In this document: in pieces, positions 5,875 to 13,626 of the stretch
Position numbering within the stretch: position 1 is the stretch's first letter
How the letters are laid out: every line of letters starts with the position of its first letter
Assembly: GCA_023230175.1 (NCBI GenBank)
Contig: JALNXV010000004.1
Coordinates: forward strand, 1 to 28,442
Source: Candidatus Cloacimonadota bacterium
GTDB lineage: Bacteria > Cloacimonadota > Cloacimonadia > Cloacimonadales > WRIO01
DNA length: 28,442 nucleotides
Direction of reading: 5' to 3'
The notes under the pieces: generated by a model
Told to the model about the DNA's origin: nothing
What the model saw: only the letters and a program-made list of their open reading frames with translations
Databases searched by the model: none
Made by a program: the position numbers and the translations under genes

Positions 5875-8436
5875 GTGTTAAACAAAGAATTAAAAATACT
5901 TTTTTTTATTGAACGAGATTTTCATATTACCATCTTAAAACCATTAATGCATTATCTTCATATTAATAGCATTAGCCGGATTGGAGTTTATGCACCGTTT
6001 AATCAAGATATATACCAATCCTTACTAACTAATTTTCAACAAAATTACGATAAAGATACTATAAACAATTTACTTGAATCTATCTCAATCCAGACTAATC
6101 CTTGGAAATGGGAACCGGATATCACTTTAATGGCAGATTTTTCATACCAATATGTTGAAGGTTTAGGCAAAATAGTAAACATAGGACACGGAACTATCAG
6201 CAAAGGTTGGTTTTACAGTCTAAATAAAATTAGTCAAAGAGAAAACTGTGCTGATTTATTATGTGTTCCCGGTGAAATTCATAAAGAACGACTTAAACAA
6301 CAAATATATAAAAATATTGTTGTAACAGGAATGCCAAAATTAGACAATTGTTTTAACAGCAGTTTAAATAAAGACAATATCTTAAAAAAGTTTAACCTTG
6401 ACCCCGAACAAAAAACTCTACTCTTAGCCCCTACTTTCAATGAAGAATTCAGCATTTTACAGTATCTACAAAATTGTGATTTAGACTTTATTTTCCCTGA
6501 TTATTTAAATTTAATAGTAAAGTTGCATGGAGTATCTGATAATTCAGAAAAACAAATCTTTCAAACTCTAAAAAACAAACGCCAAAAAAATATCTATCTC
6601 GCAAATGGTTATGATATTGACGAACTTTTCTTTGTTTCAGATATCTTACTTTCAGACGTTTCATCAGTTATCTACGAATTTGCTTCACTAAATAAACCGG
6701 TAATTCTCTTTGATTCTCCAAGAATTAATGACTACATTAATTATGATAAAAATGACTTAGAATGGACATTTAGAGATATAGGGTATAGATGTAATGACGT
6801 TAATAAAATACCGGAACTCATCTTCAAGTCATTTACTAAGCCCTTTAAATCTGCTAAACAAATTGCTGATAAATTTATTTCTGTACAAGACGGAAGCAGT
6901 ACTAAAAAGGTCATTGATAACGCTCTACAATTATTAAAGGATAACCAAATAAATCCCGAGTTAAGAATTTTCATTAACAATATCAATGATAACAATTGCA
7001 AAAACCTTGTACAAAGACTTTCTTCTTCTTTTAACATTTCAACAGGCACTAAAGAAGAATTTTTTCAACAATTAAACGAGCATATCTTTCAAGAAAATTA
7101 CCTATTATACATTAACTCTAATTATAACCTTTCACCCCAATTTTCTAACTTTATGCTAAACCAAATTAAAAATAATTCCAATGCCGGCATTGTCGTACCC
7201 TTGATTTCTGATAATGAAGTTCACGAACAACAAATGAAATTTAAAATAAAGTTTCAACAAGATTTAAATATTGACCAAACAGGAATTCAAATAACTTACG
7301 CCTTTGCAGGAATAAATAAAATTATCGACTTCCCGAAAGATTATTGCTTCCTTATAAACACAAAAAAGTTAAATGCTAAAACCTTTAACTTAGATAATAA
7401 TGATAATCTCAAAGCTCAATGGTATGAATTAATTACACATCTAATAAAACAAAAAACCGATATCCTGTTAGCATACGACTGCCTGATTAGTGAAACTCCC
7501 GTCCTTGAAAAAAAACACATTGATGATGATACATTAAATAATTCAAACCCAAAAAACTCAAACATTTCATTCAATGAATTTTCTCAAAACCAACAAGCTA
7601 ACGAAAGTATAGAACAGGAAGAATCATTTCTTGAAAAGCTTTACGAAAACCCTAATGATGAATCTATTATCTTAAAGCTTATACAATATTATTATAAACA
7701 CCAACTTTGGGAAAAACTTGATGTTTATGCCGATATGATAACAAACAATTATCAAGCTCAATACTATGGAATCAAGAGTCTTGAAGCCCAAACATTATTT
7801 GCTGAAGCCTTAAAAAGATTAGAAACAATTAAAATTGATAATATCAAGGATATTGCTCTTAAATGCGATTTTTTAACACTCTATGCCTCAATTATTATCA
7901 AAAGTTCATCTAATGATAACAAAGTTACTACTCAGTCACCTTTAGAAATCTTAAACAAAGCCCTTTCTATCCAAGATTCACATATTGAAGCATTGCTAAC
8001 TCGTGCAATCTATCATTTAACCAAAAATTCTCTTGAACTCGCTTTATATGATTTTGAAAAAGTATTATCCTTAGATAACAATAACCCAAAAGCAATAAAA
8101 GGAAAAGCACTAATCTTACAACAAAAAGGTCAATTCGAAGAAGCTTGTAAATGTTATACTCAATTATTAAATAAAAACCCGGAAGATATGGAAACCATAA
8201 ACGAATTAGTTAAATGTGCTTGGGAAACTAATAATTTTAGAGAGGCTAAATCTGCCCTTGAAACATATTTAGAATTTCATCCCGCAAACCTCAGTATATT
8301 ATTTACTCTATCAGGTATAGAATATAAGCAAAATAATTTTAAAAAAGCAATAGAATTATTGGAAAAAATCCTTATATTTGACGATAATTTCTTAGGAGCA
8401 AAAGAGTTATTGTTAAAAATTAAAGATTCACTTTAA
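5875..8436 (+). CDS. CDP-glycerol glycerophosphotransferase-like protein with C-terminal TPR repeats
   Basis: An 853-aa soluble protein starting at GTG 5875 behind a strong GGGAGG (5864-5869). Residues about 1-350 match the CDP-glycerol:poly(glycerophosphate) glycerophosphotransferase (TagF/TagB-like, GT-B) family: NIGHGTISKG with H105, LIVKLHG with H218, and SDVSSVIYEFA at 260-270 followed by KPVILFD. In that family two histidines and the D-x-S-S-x-x-x-E loop bind the donor. Residues about 360-560 form a second, unassigned domain with alternating strands and helices. After a polar, Asn/Gln-rich linker (about 560-600), residues 610-853 are TPR-like repeats, for example KNSLELALYDFEKVLSLDNN and NNFKKAIELLEKILIFDDN. 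No signal peptide or membrane segment is visible. The likely role is polyol-phosphate or sugar transfer to a surface polymer; the acceptor is unknown. The FN3-DUF6754 gene begins 36 bp downstream with no terminator between. Confidence 0.72.
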   Translation: MLNKELKILFFIERDFHITILKPLMHYLHINSISRIGVYAPFNQDIYQSLLTNFQQNYDKDTINNLLESISIQTNPWKWEPDITLMADFSYQYVEGLGKIVNIGHGTISKGWFYSLNKISQRENCADLLCVPGEIHKERLKQQIYKNIVVTGMPKLDNCFNSSLNKDNILKKFNLDPEQKTLLLAPTFNEEFSILQYLQNCDLDFIFPDYLNLIVKLHGVSDNSEKQIFQTLKNKRQKNIYLANGYDIDELFFVSDILLSDVSSVIYEFASLNKPVILFDSPRINDYINYDKNDLEWTFRDIGYRCNDVNKIPELIFKSFTKPFKSAKQIADKFISVQDGSSTKKVIDNALQLLKDNQINPELRIFINNINDNNCKNLVQRLSSSFNISTGTKEEFFQQLNEHIFQENYLLYINSNYNLSPQFSNFMLNQIKNNSNAGIVVPLISDNEVHEQQMKFKIKFQQDLNIDQTGIQITYAFAGINKIIDFPKDYCFLINTKKLNAKTFNLDNNDNLKAQWYELITHLIKQKTDILLAYDCLISETPVLEKKHIDDDTLNNSNPKNSNISFNEFSQNQQANESIEQEESFLEKLYENPNDESIILKLIQYYYKHQLWEKLDVYADMITNNYQAQYYGIKSLEAQTLFAEALKRLETIKIDNIKDIALKCDFLTLYASIIIKSSSNDNKVTTQSPLEILNKALSIQDSHIEALLTRAIYHLTKNSLELALYDFEKVLSLDNNNPKAIKGKALILQQKGQFEEACKCYTQLLNKNPEDMETINELVKCAWETNNFREAKSALETYLEFHPANLSILFTLSGIEYKQNNFKKAIELLEKILIFDDNFLGAKELLLKIKDSL

Positions 8437-8472
8437 ATAAAAATGAAAATAAAAAAGTAAAGGAGTAACATT

Positions 8473-11349
8473 ATGGCTATTAACACGTTGCAAACAAAGA
8501 AAGTAATATTTTTTATATTATTATTTTCACTGTTTTGCACAACTGCATTATTTGCAGGAGCAAAGGTTCAAAAACTTGATGGGGACAATCCCTTTGTGGT
8601 AAAAAACCTTCAAGTAACTGACGTTCCTAATGATGACGGTAGCGGATTGAAAATTACATGGGAACCTCTACCTATAGATGCACGCATAATTTCTTATCGT
8701 GTTTATCGAGGAGTTAGCAAAGATACTTTATTTTATATTGGAGAAATTTCTGTCAACCCTAAAATGGGAGTAAGTTCTCCCTTAATGACCTATCTTGATA
8801 AAGATTATAATAACTTTATCAGTATCGCATCACCGGGAAAACTTAAACAAGAAAAAGGTCAAGCTAAAGACAGCCCAATTTATCAAGAAATACCACGTGA
8901 CTTAAGTATCGTTGGTCCTATGTTTAAAAAATTTAACCTACTTGGTGTTATCCCTAAAAAAGAATTTTATTATAACACAAAAAAAGTCGAAGTTGATAAT
9001 GAGGTTTATGCAGGACTTAAAACTCACCAATTCCCTATCTACAAAAAACTTTTACCGGAAAATGACTATTATTATACAGTAATTGCTGTAAACGAACGTA
9101 GAAAATTTATGCCTTATGCTGAACCTGTGATTGGTACTCCAATTGACAATTCACCGGAAATTCCAAGCAGATTATATCCTGTTTATGTTCAAGACAAAAA
9201 TATTATTAATTTTGAATGGGAAGTTCCTTTGTATTGGACAGATATTAGGGCTTTCGATATCTTAGTTGTTAAAGACGAACAAGCTTATAATAATTGGCAA
9301 TCCAATCAAAAAGACGGTCAAACTGCACAATATCCTGAAGAGATGCTTGAAATTATCCACAGACAAATTTTACCTCAGCCATACTCACCTACAACATACA
9401 CACAACTTAAATTAAATGACAATAAGATTCTTGATGATAATGGTGAAGTAGTTTTTGAATTTACAAATGATATCAAAAATTATAAGTTTGTCTTGTCTTA
9501 TATTGATTATTCAAATCTTGCAAGTTTTTCAAAAGCTTACGAAATAACCTCAATCAACTCAAATGCTATACCTGTTATACCTGAAGTAAAAATACTTGAC
9601 AGAAAAAATGACAAGGGTGATTATATGCATTTATCTTGGGGAAAACCTTTTGCAAGAATCACAACCGTAAACTACTTAAATGATACAAAAACCAAACTTC
9701 AAATGAGTTATGACTATTCTTCAAATGAAGATAATAAAGTCAAAAACATATATTTTGAAATTTTTGATAATACAGGTAAAGAACTTGCCAAAATAAATGA
9801 ATTCTTTTTTGATAATGTATTTTATTTCACTTTATCTGATTCCTTTGACCCTCAAGAATTAAAAGTAAAAATGACATTTAAAACCATAAACGGCTTTGAT
9901 GAATCGCATATTGTAGTACAAGATTTAATTTATGATGAAAGCATTAATTCTTTACGTCCGCAAAAACTTAAATTTGATGGCTTTATATTAGATGACTATA
10001 ATTATCAATTACTAAAAAGACCTAAAAGTACTCAAATATACAGAGTATCAAAAAAATTCCCTGTATTTGACAGAGAAACAGTTGATTTAATATCTTATGA
10101 AAGTTCAGTCTTCAAAGGTATTACAGACTATAACTTAGATAAAAACTTAATCCTTGTTGATTATAATATTGACTTCATTTATGATAAAACAACAAATTCT
10201 ACTATACAAACACCTATCTTTGCATCAGAAGCAAACAAGGTTATAGATAACTTAAAAAAAACTGTTAACAAATATCAAGAAAAATATGACAGTGCTGAAA
10301 CTGAAGAAGACAAATCACTTCACAAAATGTATATTGACCATTATCAAAAACAATTAGATAATCAGATTACTATCTTAGAAACAAATACCCATTTACAAGA
10401 AATCAACAACATTAAGGGAAAAAATGCCAGAGTAAGAAAATTAGCAAAATTAAGAGAACGTGACAAGCGAGAGTTTACCTATAAAATGTTAATTTCTAAT
10501 GGAAAGGGTATTTTATCTGAAAAAGAAATTTCTCTTGATGAGCAAGGTAACAATATCTATTATTTCCCAAAACCAAACTGGTATAACACTGAAAAAACAG
10601 CTACCTTAATAGCATCATTAATTTTTGGTTTACTTGTGGTTATTATGATACAATTAGCAAAAAGAGGTAAGGATTTATATATTCGTCCAATTGCCGGTAT
10701 TGAAGAAATTGACAATGCCATTGGTCGTGCTACCGAAATGGGACGTCCTATTCTTTTCTGTCCGGGATTATCAGGTATAAATGACGTAGCAACCCTTGCC
10801 GGTTTATCAATTCTTAGTCGTGTTGCAAAAAAGGCAGCAGAATACGACACAAGAATTTTAGTACCTTGTAGAGATTACATTGTAATGCCTATTGCTCAAG
10901 AAATTGTAAGAGAAGCACATTACGAAGCAGGTCGTCCGGATTCATTTGACAAAAACAATGTTTTCTTTATGTCAGAACAACAATTTGCTTATGTTGCAGG
11001 TGTTAATGGAGTTATGATTCGTCAAAAGACAGCAACAAACTTCTATATGGGAATGTTCTTTGCAGAATCTTTAATTATGACAGAAACAGGTAATGCAACC
11101 GGAGCAATTCAGATAGCGGGAACTGATGCAGTTACACAAATTCCATTTTTTATTACAACTTGCGACTACACACTTATTGGTGAAGAATTATATGCTGCTT
11201 CAGCTTATATGGCACGTCAGCCATTAATGTTAGGAACACTTAAAGCTCAAGATTATACAAAGTTTTTAATCCTAATATTCTTAATACTTGGCACATTATT
11301 ATCATCGTTACATATTACCACAATTGTCGATGCATTCCCAAATAAATAG
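8473..11349 (+). CDS. FN3-domain protein with C-terminal DUF6754-type membrane domain, copy 1
   Basis: A 958-aa predicted inner-membrane protein of unknown function; AGGAG precedes ATG 8473. A signal peptide (hydrophobic from residue 11, probable cleavage after ALFA near 28) leads to a periplasmic region with fibronectin-III-like segments. The first begins DDGSGLKITWEPLP near residue 55 and carries an unusual insertion (KGQAKDSPIYQEIPRD...GPMFKK); another begins near residue 232 (NIINFEWEVPLYW). A charged, probably helical or coiled-coil stretch spans about 587-670. A transmembrane helix at about 708-730 is followed by KRGKDLYIR, placing the next domain (about 736-915) in the cytosol by the positive-inside rule. 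That domain (GIEEIDNAIGRATEMGRPIL, QKTATNFYMG, TETGNATGAIQ, CDYTLIGEELYAASAY) matches a family I recall as DUF6754. A second helix lies at about 929-948. The gene heads a group with three membrane-protein genes and has a paralogue at 13627-16488. Confidence 0.78.
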   Translation: MAINTLQTKKVIFFILLFSLFCTTALFAGAKVQKLDGDNPFVVKNLQVTDVPNDDGSGLKITWEPLPIDARIISYRVYRGVSKDTLFYIGEISVNPKMGVSSPLMTYLDKDYNNFISIASPGKLKQEKGQAKDSPIYQEIPRDLSIVGPMFKKFNLLGVIPKKEFYYNTKKVEVDNEVYAGLKTHQFPIYKKLLPENDYYYTVIAVNERRKFMPYAEPVIGTPIDNSPEIPSRLYPVYVQDKNIINFEWEVPLYWTDIRAFDILVVKDEQAYNNWQSNQKDGQTAQYPEEMLEIIHRQILPQPYSPTTYTQLKLNDNKILDDNGEVVFEFTNDIKNYKFVLSYIDYSNLASFSKAYEITSINSNAIPVIPEVKILDRKNDKGDYMHLSWGKPFARITTVNYLNDTKTKLQMSYDYSSNEDNKVKNIYFEIFDNTGKELAKINEFFFDNVFYFTLSDSFDPQELKVKMTFKTINGFDESHIVVQDLIYDESINSLRPQKLKFDGFILDDYNYQLLKRPKSTQIYRVSKKFPVFDRETVDLISYESSVFKGITDYNLDKNLILVDYNIDFIYDKTTNSTIQTPIFASEANKVIDNLKKTVNKYQEKYDSAETEEDKSLHKMYIDHYQKQLDNQITILETNTHLQEINNIKGKNARVRKLAKLRERDKREFTYKMLISNGKGILSEKEISLDEQGNNIYYFPKPNWYNTEKTATLIASLIFGLLVVIMIQLAKRGKDLYIRPIAGIEEIDNAIGRATEMGRPILFCPGLSGINDVATLAGLSILSRVAKKAAEYDTRILVPCRDYIVMPIAQEIVREAHYEAGRPDSFDKNNVFFMSEQQFAYVAGVNGVMIRQKTATNFYMGMFFAESLIMTETGNATGAIQIAGTDAVTQIPFFITTCDYTLIGEELYAASAYMARQPLMLGTLKAQDYTKFLILIFLILGTLLSSLHITTIVDAFPNK

Positions 11350-11357
11350 GAGGATAA

Positions 11358-11984
11358 ATGAAAAGAACCTTGCCCTTAATAATCGTAATCACATTCGGAT
11401 TTTTATTCGTTGGATATACATTTATACCACATCAATATTCACAAGATTTTTATGATTGGTATATGGATTGGATTAAAGCATTATCACCATTTGGTGTTAT
11501 TCTCGGTATTATGTCAATAACTATGGCACATACCGCACGTATTCAAAGAAGAGTTGCAAATTGGCCTTATAGCTTAGTTACATTATTAGGTCTATATTTT
11601 ACAGCTGCTTCAGGTTTTATCTGGGGTACACAAGAAGGTACTCCCTATATGTGGATATTTAAAAACATACAAATGCCTATGGGAGCAACAATGTTTGCTT
11701 TGCTTGCTTTCTATATAGCATCTGCGGCATATAAAGCATTCCGTGCACGTTCAGCAGAAGCGACTGTATTATTAGTTGCAGCTGTTATCGTAATGTTAGG
11801 ACAAGTACCCATTGGTATCACAATCTTTGGTGAAGGAATAACAGATTTAACTCAATGGATATTAGATGTACCAAACTTAGCATCAAAAAGGGGTATAGCT
11901 CTTGGAGTTGGTCTTGGTATGGTTGCAACATCATTGAGAATCTTGCTTGGAATTGAGCGCACCTATCTTGGTGGCGGGGAATAG
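11358..11984 (+). CDS. Six-helix membrane protein of the DUF6754 locus
   Basis: A 208-aa hydrophobic protein I cannot assign to a named family. About six transmembrane segments are visible: residues 4-20, 45-57, 73-88, 105-124, 134-157 and 178-196. Loops include HTARIQRRVANWPYS after the second segment and KAFRARSAE after the fourth, positively charged and so probably cytosolic. No catalytic motif is evident. AGGAGG at 11348-11353 overlaps the stop codon of the upstream gene, and ATG 11358 follows after 4 nt, so it is tightly coupled to FN3-DUF6754 copy 1. The next gene starts 12 bp after its stop. Tight packing with the DUF6754 and TM-domain-TM genes suggests an integral-membrane partner of one complex; transporter or scaffold roles cannot be told apart. 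Confidence 0.8.
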   Translation: MKRTLPLIIVITFGFLFVGYTFIPHQYSQDFYDWYMDWIKALSPFGVILGIMSITMAHTARIQRRVANWPYSLVTLLGLYFTAASGFIWGTQEGTPYMWIFKNIQMPMGATMFALLAFYIASAAYKAFRARSAEATVLLVAAVIVMLGQVPIGITIFGEGITDLTQWILDVPNLASKRGIALGVGLGMVATSLRILLGIERTYLGGGE

Positions 11985-11996
11985 AAAGGAGTAAAA

Positions 11997-12953
11997 ATGA
12001 AAATCTTTGAACAAATACAGCAACTTGACAGAAGATGGATTTATCTGGTTCTTGCATTAGCAATAATTTTACCTCTTATTATTCCATTCAATTCAAGAAC
12101 ACATACAACTAAACCAACAGAAAACCTTTATCGTATGGTTGACTCTTTTACTCCCGCACCGGGCGAAGACCCTGTAGAAAAAGACAGAGCAATCTTAATG
12201 GTATTTATGCATGATGCATCAACAATGCCTGAGCTTTTCCCTATGGAATTAGCAATGTTAAGACATTGTTTCGAGAGAAATATTAAGGTCTTTACTTTAA
12301 CTTTCTTAGCAACAGCAGCTCCAATTATTGATTATGCTATTAATACTGTAAAAGAAGAATTTCCTGACAAAACATCAGGTGTAGATTATGTAAATTTTGG
12401 TTATAAGGTGGGTTCATTATACTTACCGATTATACTTGGAATGGGTGAAGATATTTCTGAAATTGTTGATATTGATGCTGAAGGCAGAAAGCTTTCCAGT
12501 CTTCCAATTATGACAAATATCAAAAACTATAACGAAATGAATCTTGTAGTAGAATTTTCAGGTTCGAGTGCAGGTGCCGGTTGGATTACTTATGCACGTT
12601 CAAGATTTGGTACAAATGTAGCTGTAGGAGTTACTGCTGTAATGGCAGCAGATACATATCCTCAATTAAACACAGGTCAGTTAATTGGTATGCTTGCAGG
12701 TCTTAAAGGTGCTGCTGAGTATGAAAAATTAGTTGATGTTTTTGCTTCTAAAGATAAAGAATTTTCTAAAGAAAATCTAAGAAATGAAGCTGAAGATACA
12801 ACTATTACAAACCCTGACATCCCTTATAAATTTAAACAAGCTCGTATTGGAATGAATGCTCAATCTGTAGCACATATACTAATTATTGTATTTATTTTAA
12901 TTGGTAATATTGGCTTTTTCATTCAAAAATACAAACAAAATAAAGAAATGTAA
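11997..12953 (+). CDS. Membrane-anchored TM-domain-TM protein, possible distant DUF6754 relative
   Basis: A 318-aa protein with one hydrophobic segment near the N-terminus (about 16-30) and one near the C-terminus (about 291-309) around a soluble alpha/beta domain. By eye the domain order resembles the DUF6754 domain of the neighbouring large proteins: a strand AILMVFMH like PILFCPGL, a helix, a strand VFTLTFLA like RILVPCRD, then helix AINTVKEEF like AQEIVREAH, and late segments NVAVGVTAVMAADTYPQL and GLKGAAEYE that parallel NATGAIQIAGTDAVTQIP and GEELYAASAY. This is a fold-level resemblance, not clear sequence identity. The basic C-terminus (QKYKQNKEM) points to the cytosol, which would place the domain in the periplasm, opposite to that predicted for the large paralogues. 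AAAGGAG precedes ATG 11997. Gaps to its neighbours are 12 and 14 bp. Confidence 0.75.
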   Translation: MKIFEQIQQLDRRWIYLVLALAIILPLIIPFNSRTHTTKPTENLYRMVDSFTPAPGEDPVEKDRAILMVFMHDASTMPELFPMELAMLRHCFERNIKVFTLTFLATAAPIIDYAINTVKEEFPDKTSGVDYVNFGYKVGSLYLPIILGMGEDISEIVDIDAEGRKLSSLPIMTNIKNYNEMNLVVEFSGSSAGAGWITYARSRFGTNVAVGVTAVMAADTYPQLNTGQLIGMLAGLKGAAEYEKLVDVFASKDKEFSKENLRNEAEDTTITNPDIPYKFKQARIGMNAQSVAHILIIVFILIGNIGFFIQKYKQNKEM

Positions 12954-12967
12954 TACGGAGGCAGCAA

Positions 12968-13567
12968 ATGTTTGAAATCTTTAGTAATTGGGTAGCAGCG
13001 TTTTTTACGTTGTGTATCTTTTCATTCTTATACAAAGACAACCCTTTTTATAAATTTGCAGAGTATTTATTTGTAGGTGTCTCTGCAGGTTATGCAATTC
13101 CATTAACATGGGAAGCAGCATTTATCCCTTATGTTTATCGTCCGATATTTTTACAGCACAAGTTTATCTTTATAATCCCGGCTTTAATTGGTGCTCTTTA
13201 TATCTTTACTTTCAATCGCAAATTAAACTGGCTTTCACGTTTTCCAATTGCATTTGGTATGGGTATGGTAGGTATGGGTGTTCCTTTATCAATGCATGCA
13301 GGTGTTTTAGTACAGATGCGTGGTGCAATGGTTCCTATTCAAGACATTAATACTTTCTTAGTTTTTGTCGGAACTGTTACAATCCTTTTATATTTCTACT
13401 TTTCTAAAGCTCATACCGGTACTTACGGTAAGATAGTAAAGGTAGGAATTTGGTATATGATGATTGGTTTTGGAGCTTCATTTGGATATACAGTTATGGC
13501 TCGTATATCTCTTTTGATTGGAAGAATCCAATTCCTTGTTGCCGACGTTTTACACATAATAAAATAA
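12968..13567 (+). CDS. Second six-helix membrane protein of the DUF6754 locus
   Basis: A 199-aa protein of unknown family with about six hydrophobic segments (residues 4-22, 30-50, 66-82, 92-115, 127-145 and 157-190). It is similar in size and helix number to the 208-aa protein two genes upstream but I see no convincing sequence match between them. Notable are glycine-rich helices (FGMGMVGMGVPLSMHAGV) and a histidine in the fourth segment. CGGAGG at 12956-12961 supports ATG 12968. It is the last gene before the terminator at 13575-13611, closing the four-gene unit begun by FN3-DUF6754 copy 1. No enzymatic motif is recognisable; a membrane-embedded subunit of the same assembly is the natural guess. 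Confidence 0.78.
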   Translation: MFEIFSNWVAAFFTLCIFSFLYKDNPFYKFAEYLFVGVSAGYAIPLTWEAAFIPYVYRPIFLQHKFIFIIPALIGALYIFTFNRKLNWLSRFPIAFGMGMVGMGVPLSMHAGVLVQMRGAMVPIQDINTFLVFVGTVTILLYFYFSKAHTGTYGKIVKVGIWYMMIGFGASFGYTVMARISLLIGRIQFLVADVLHIIK

Positions 13568-13574
13568 AATATAT

Positions 13575-13611
13575 AGCGGGTAAAATTAAAAATTTGCCCG
13601 CTTATTTTTTT
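13575..13611 (+). terminator. Rho-independent terminator after the first DUF6754 gene group
   Basis: A 10-bp stem (13575-13584 AGCGGGTAAA with 13593-13602 TTTGCCCGCT, one G-T wobble) with an 8-nt loop is followed by TATTTTTTT (13603-13611). It lies 8 bp after the stop of the 199-aa membrane protein and 15 bp before the start of the second FN3-DUF6754 gene, so that gene depends on read-through or on its own start of transcription. Confidence 0.88.
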
Positions 13612-13626
13612 GAAAGGCAAAATACG

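Noticed and set aside
13450..13626. N-terminal 59-codon extension of the second FN3-DUF6754 frame
   Set aside because: It overlaps the 199-aa membrane-protein gene and the terminator in another frame, and the signal peptide begins at Met 13627 with its own ribosome site.
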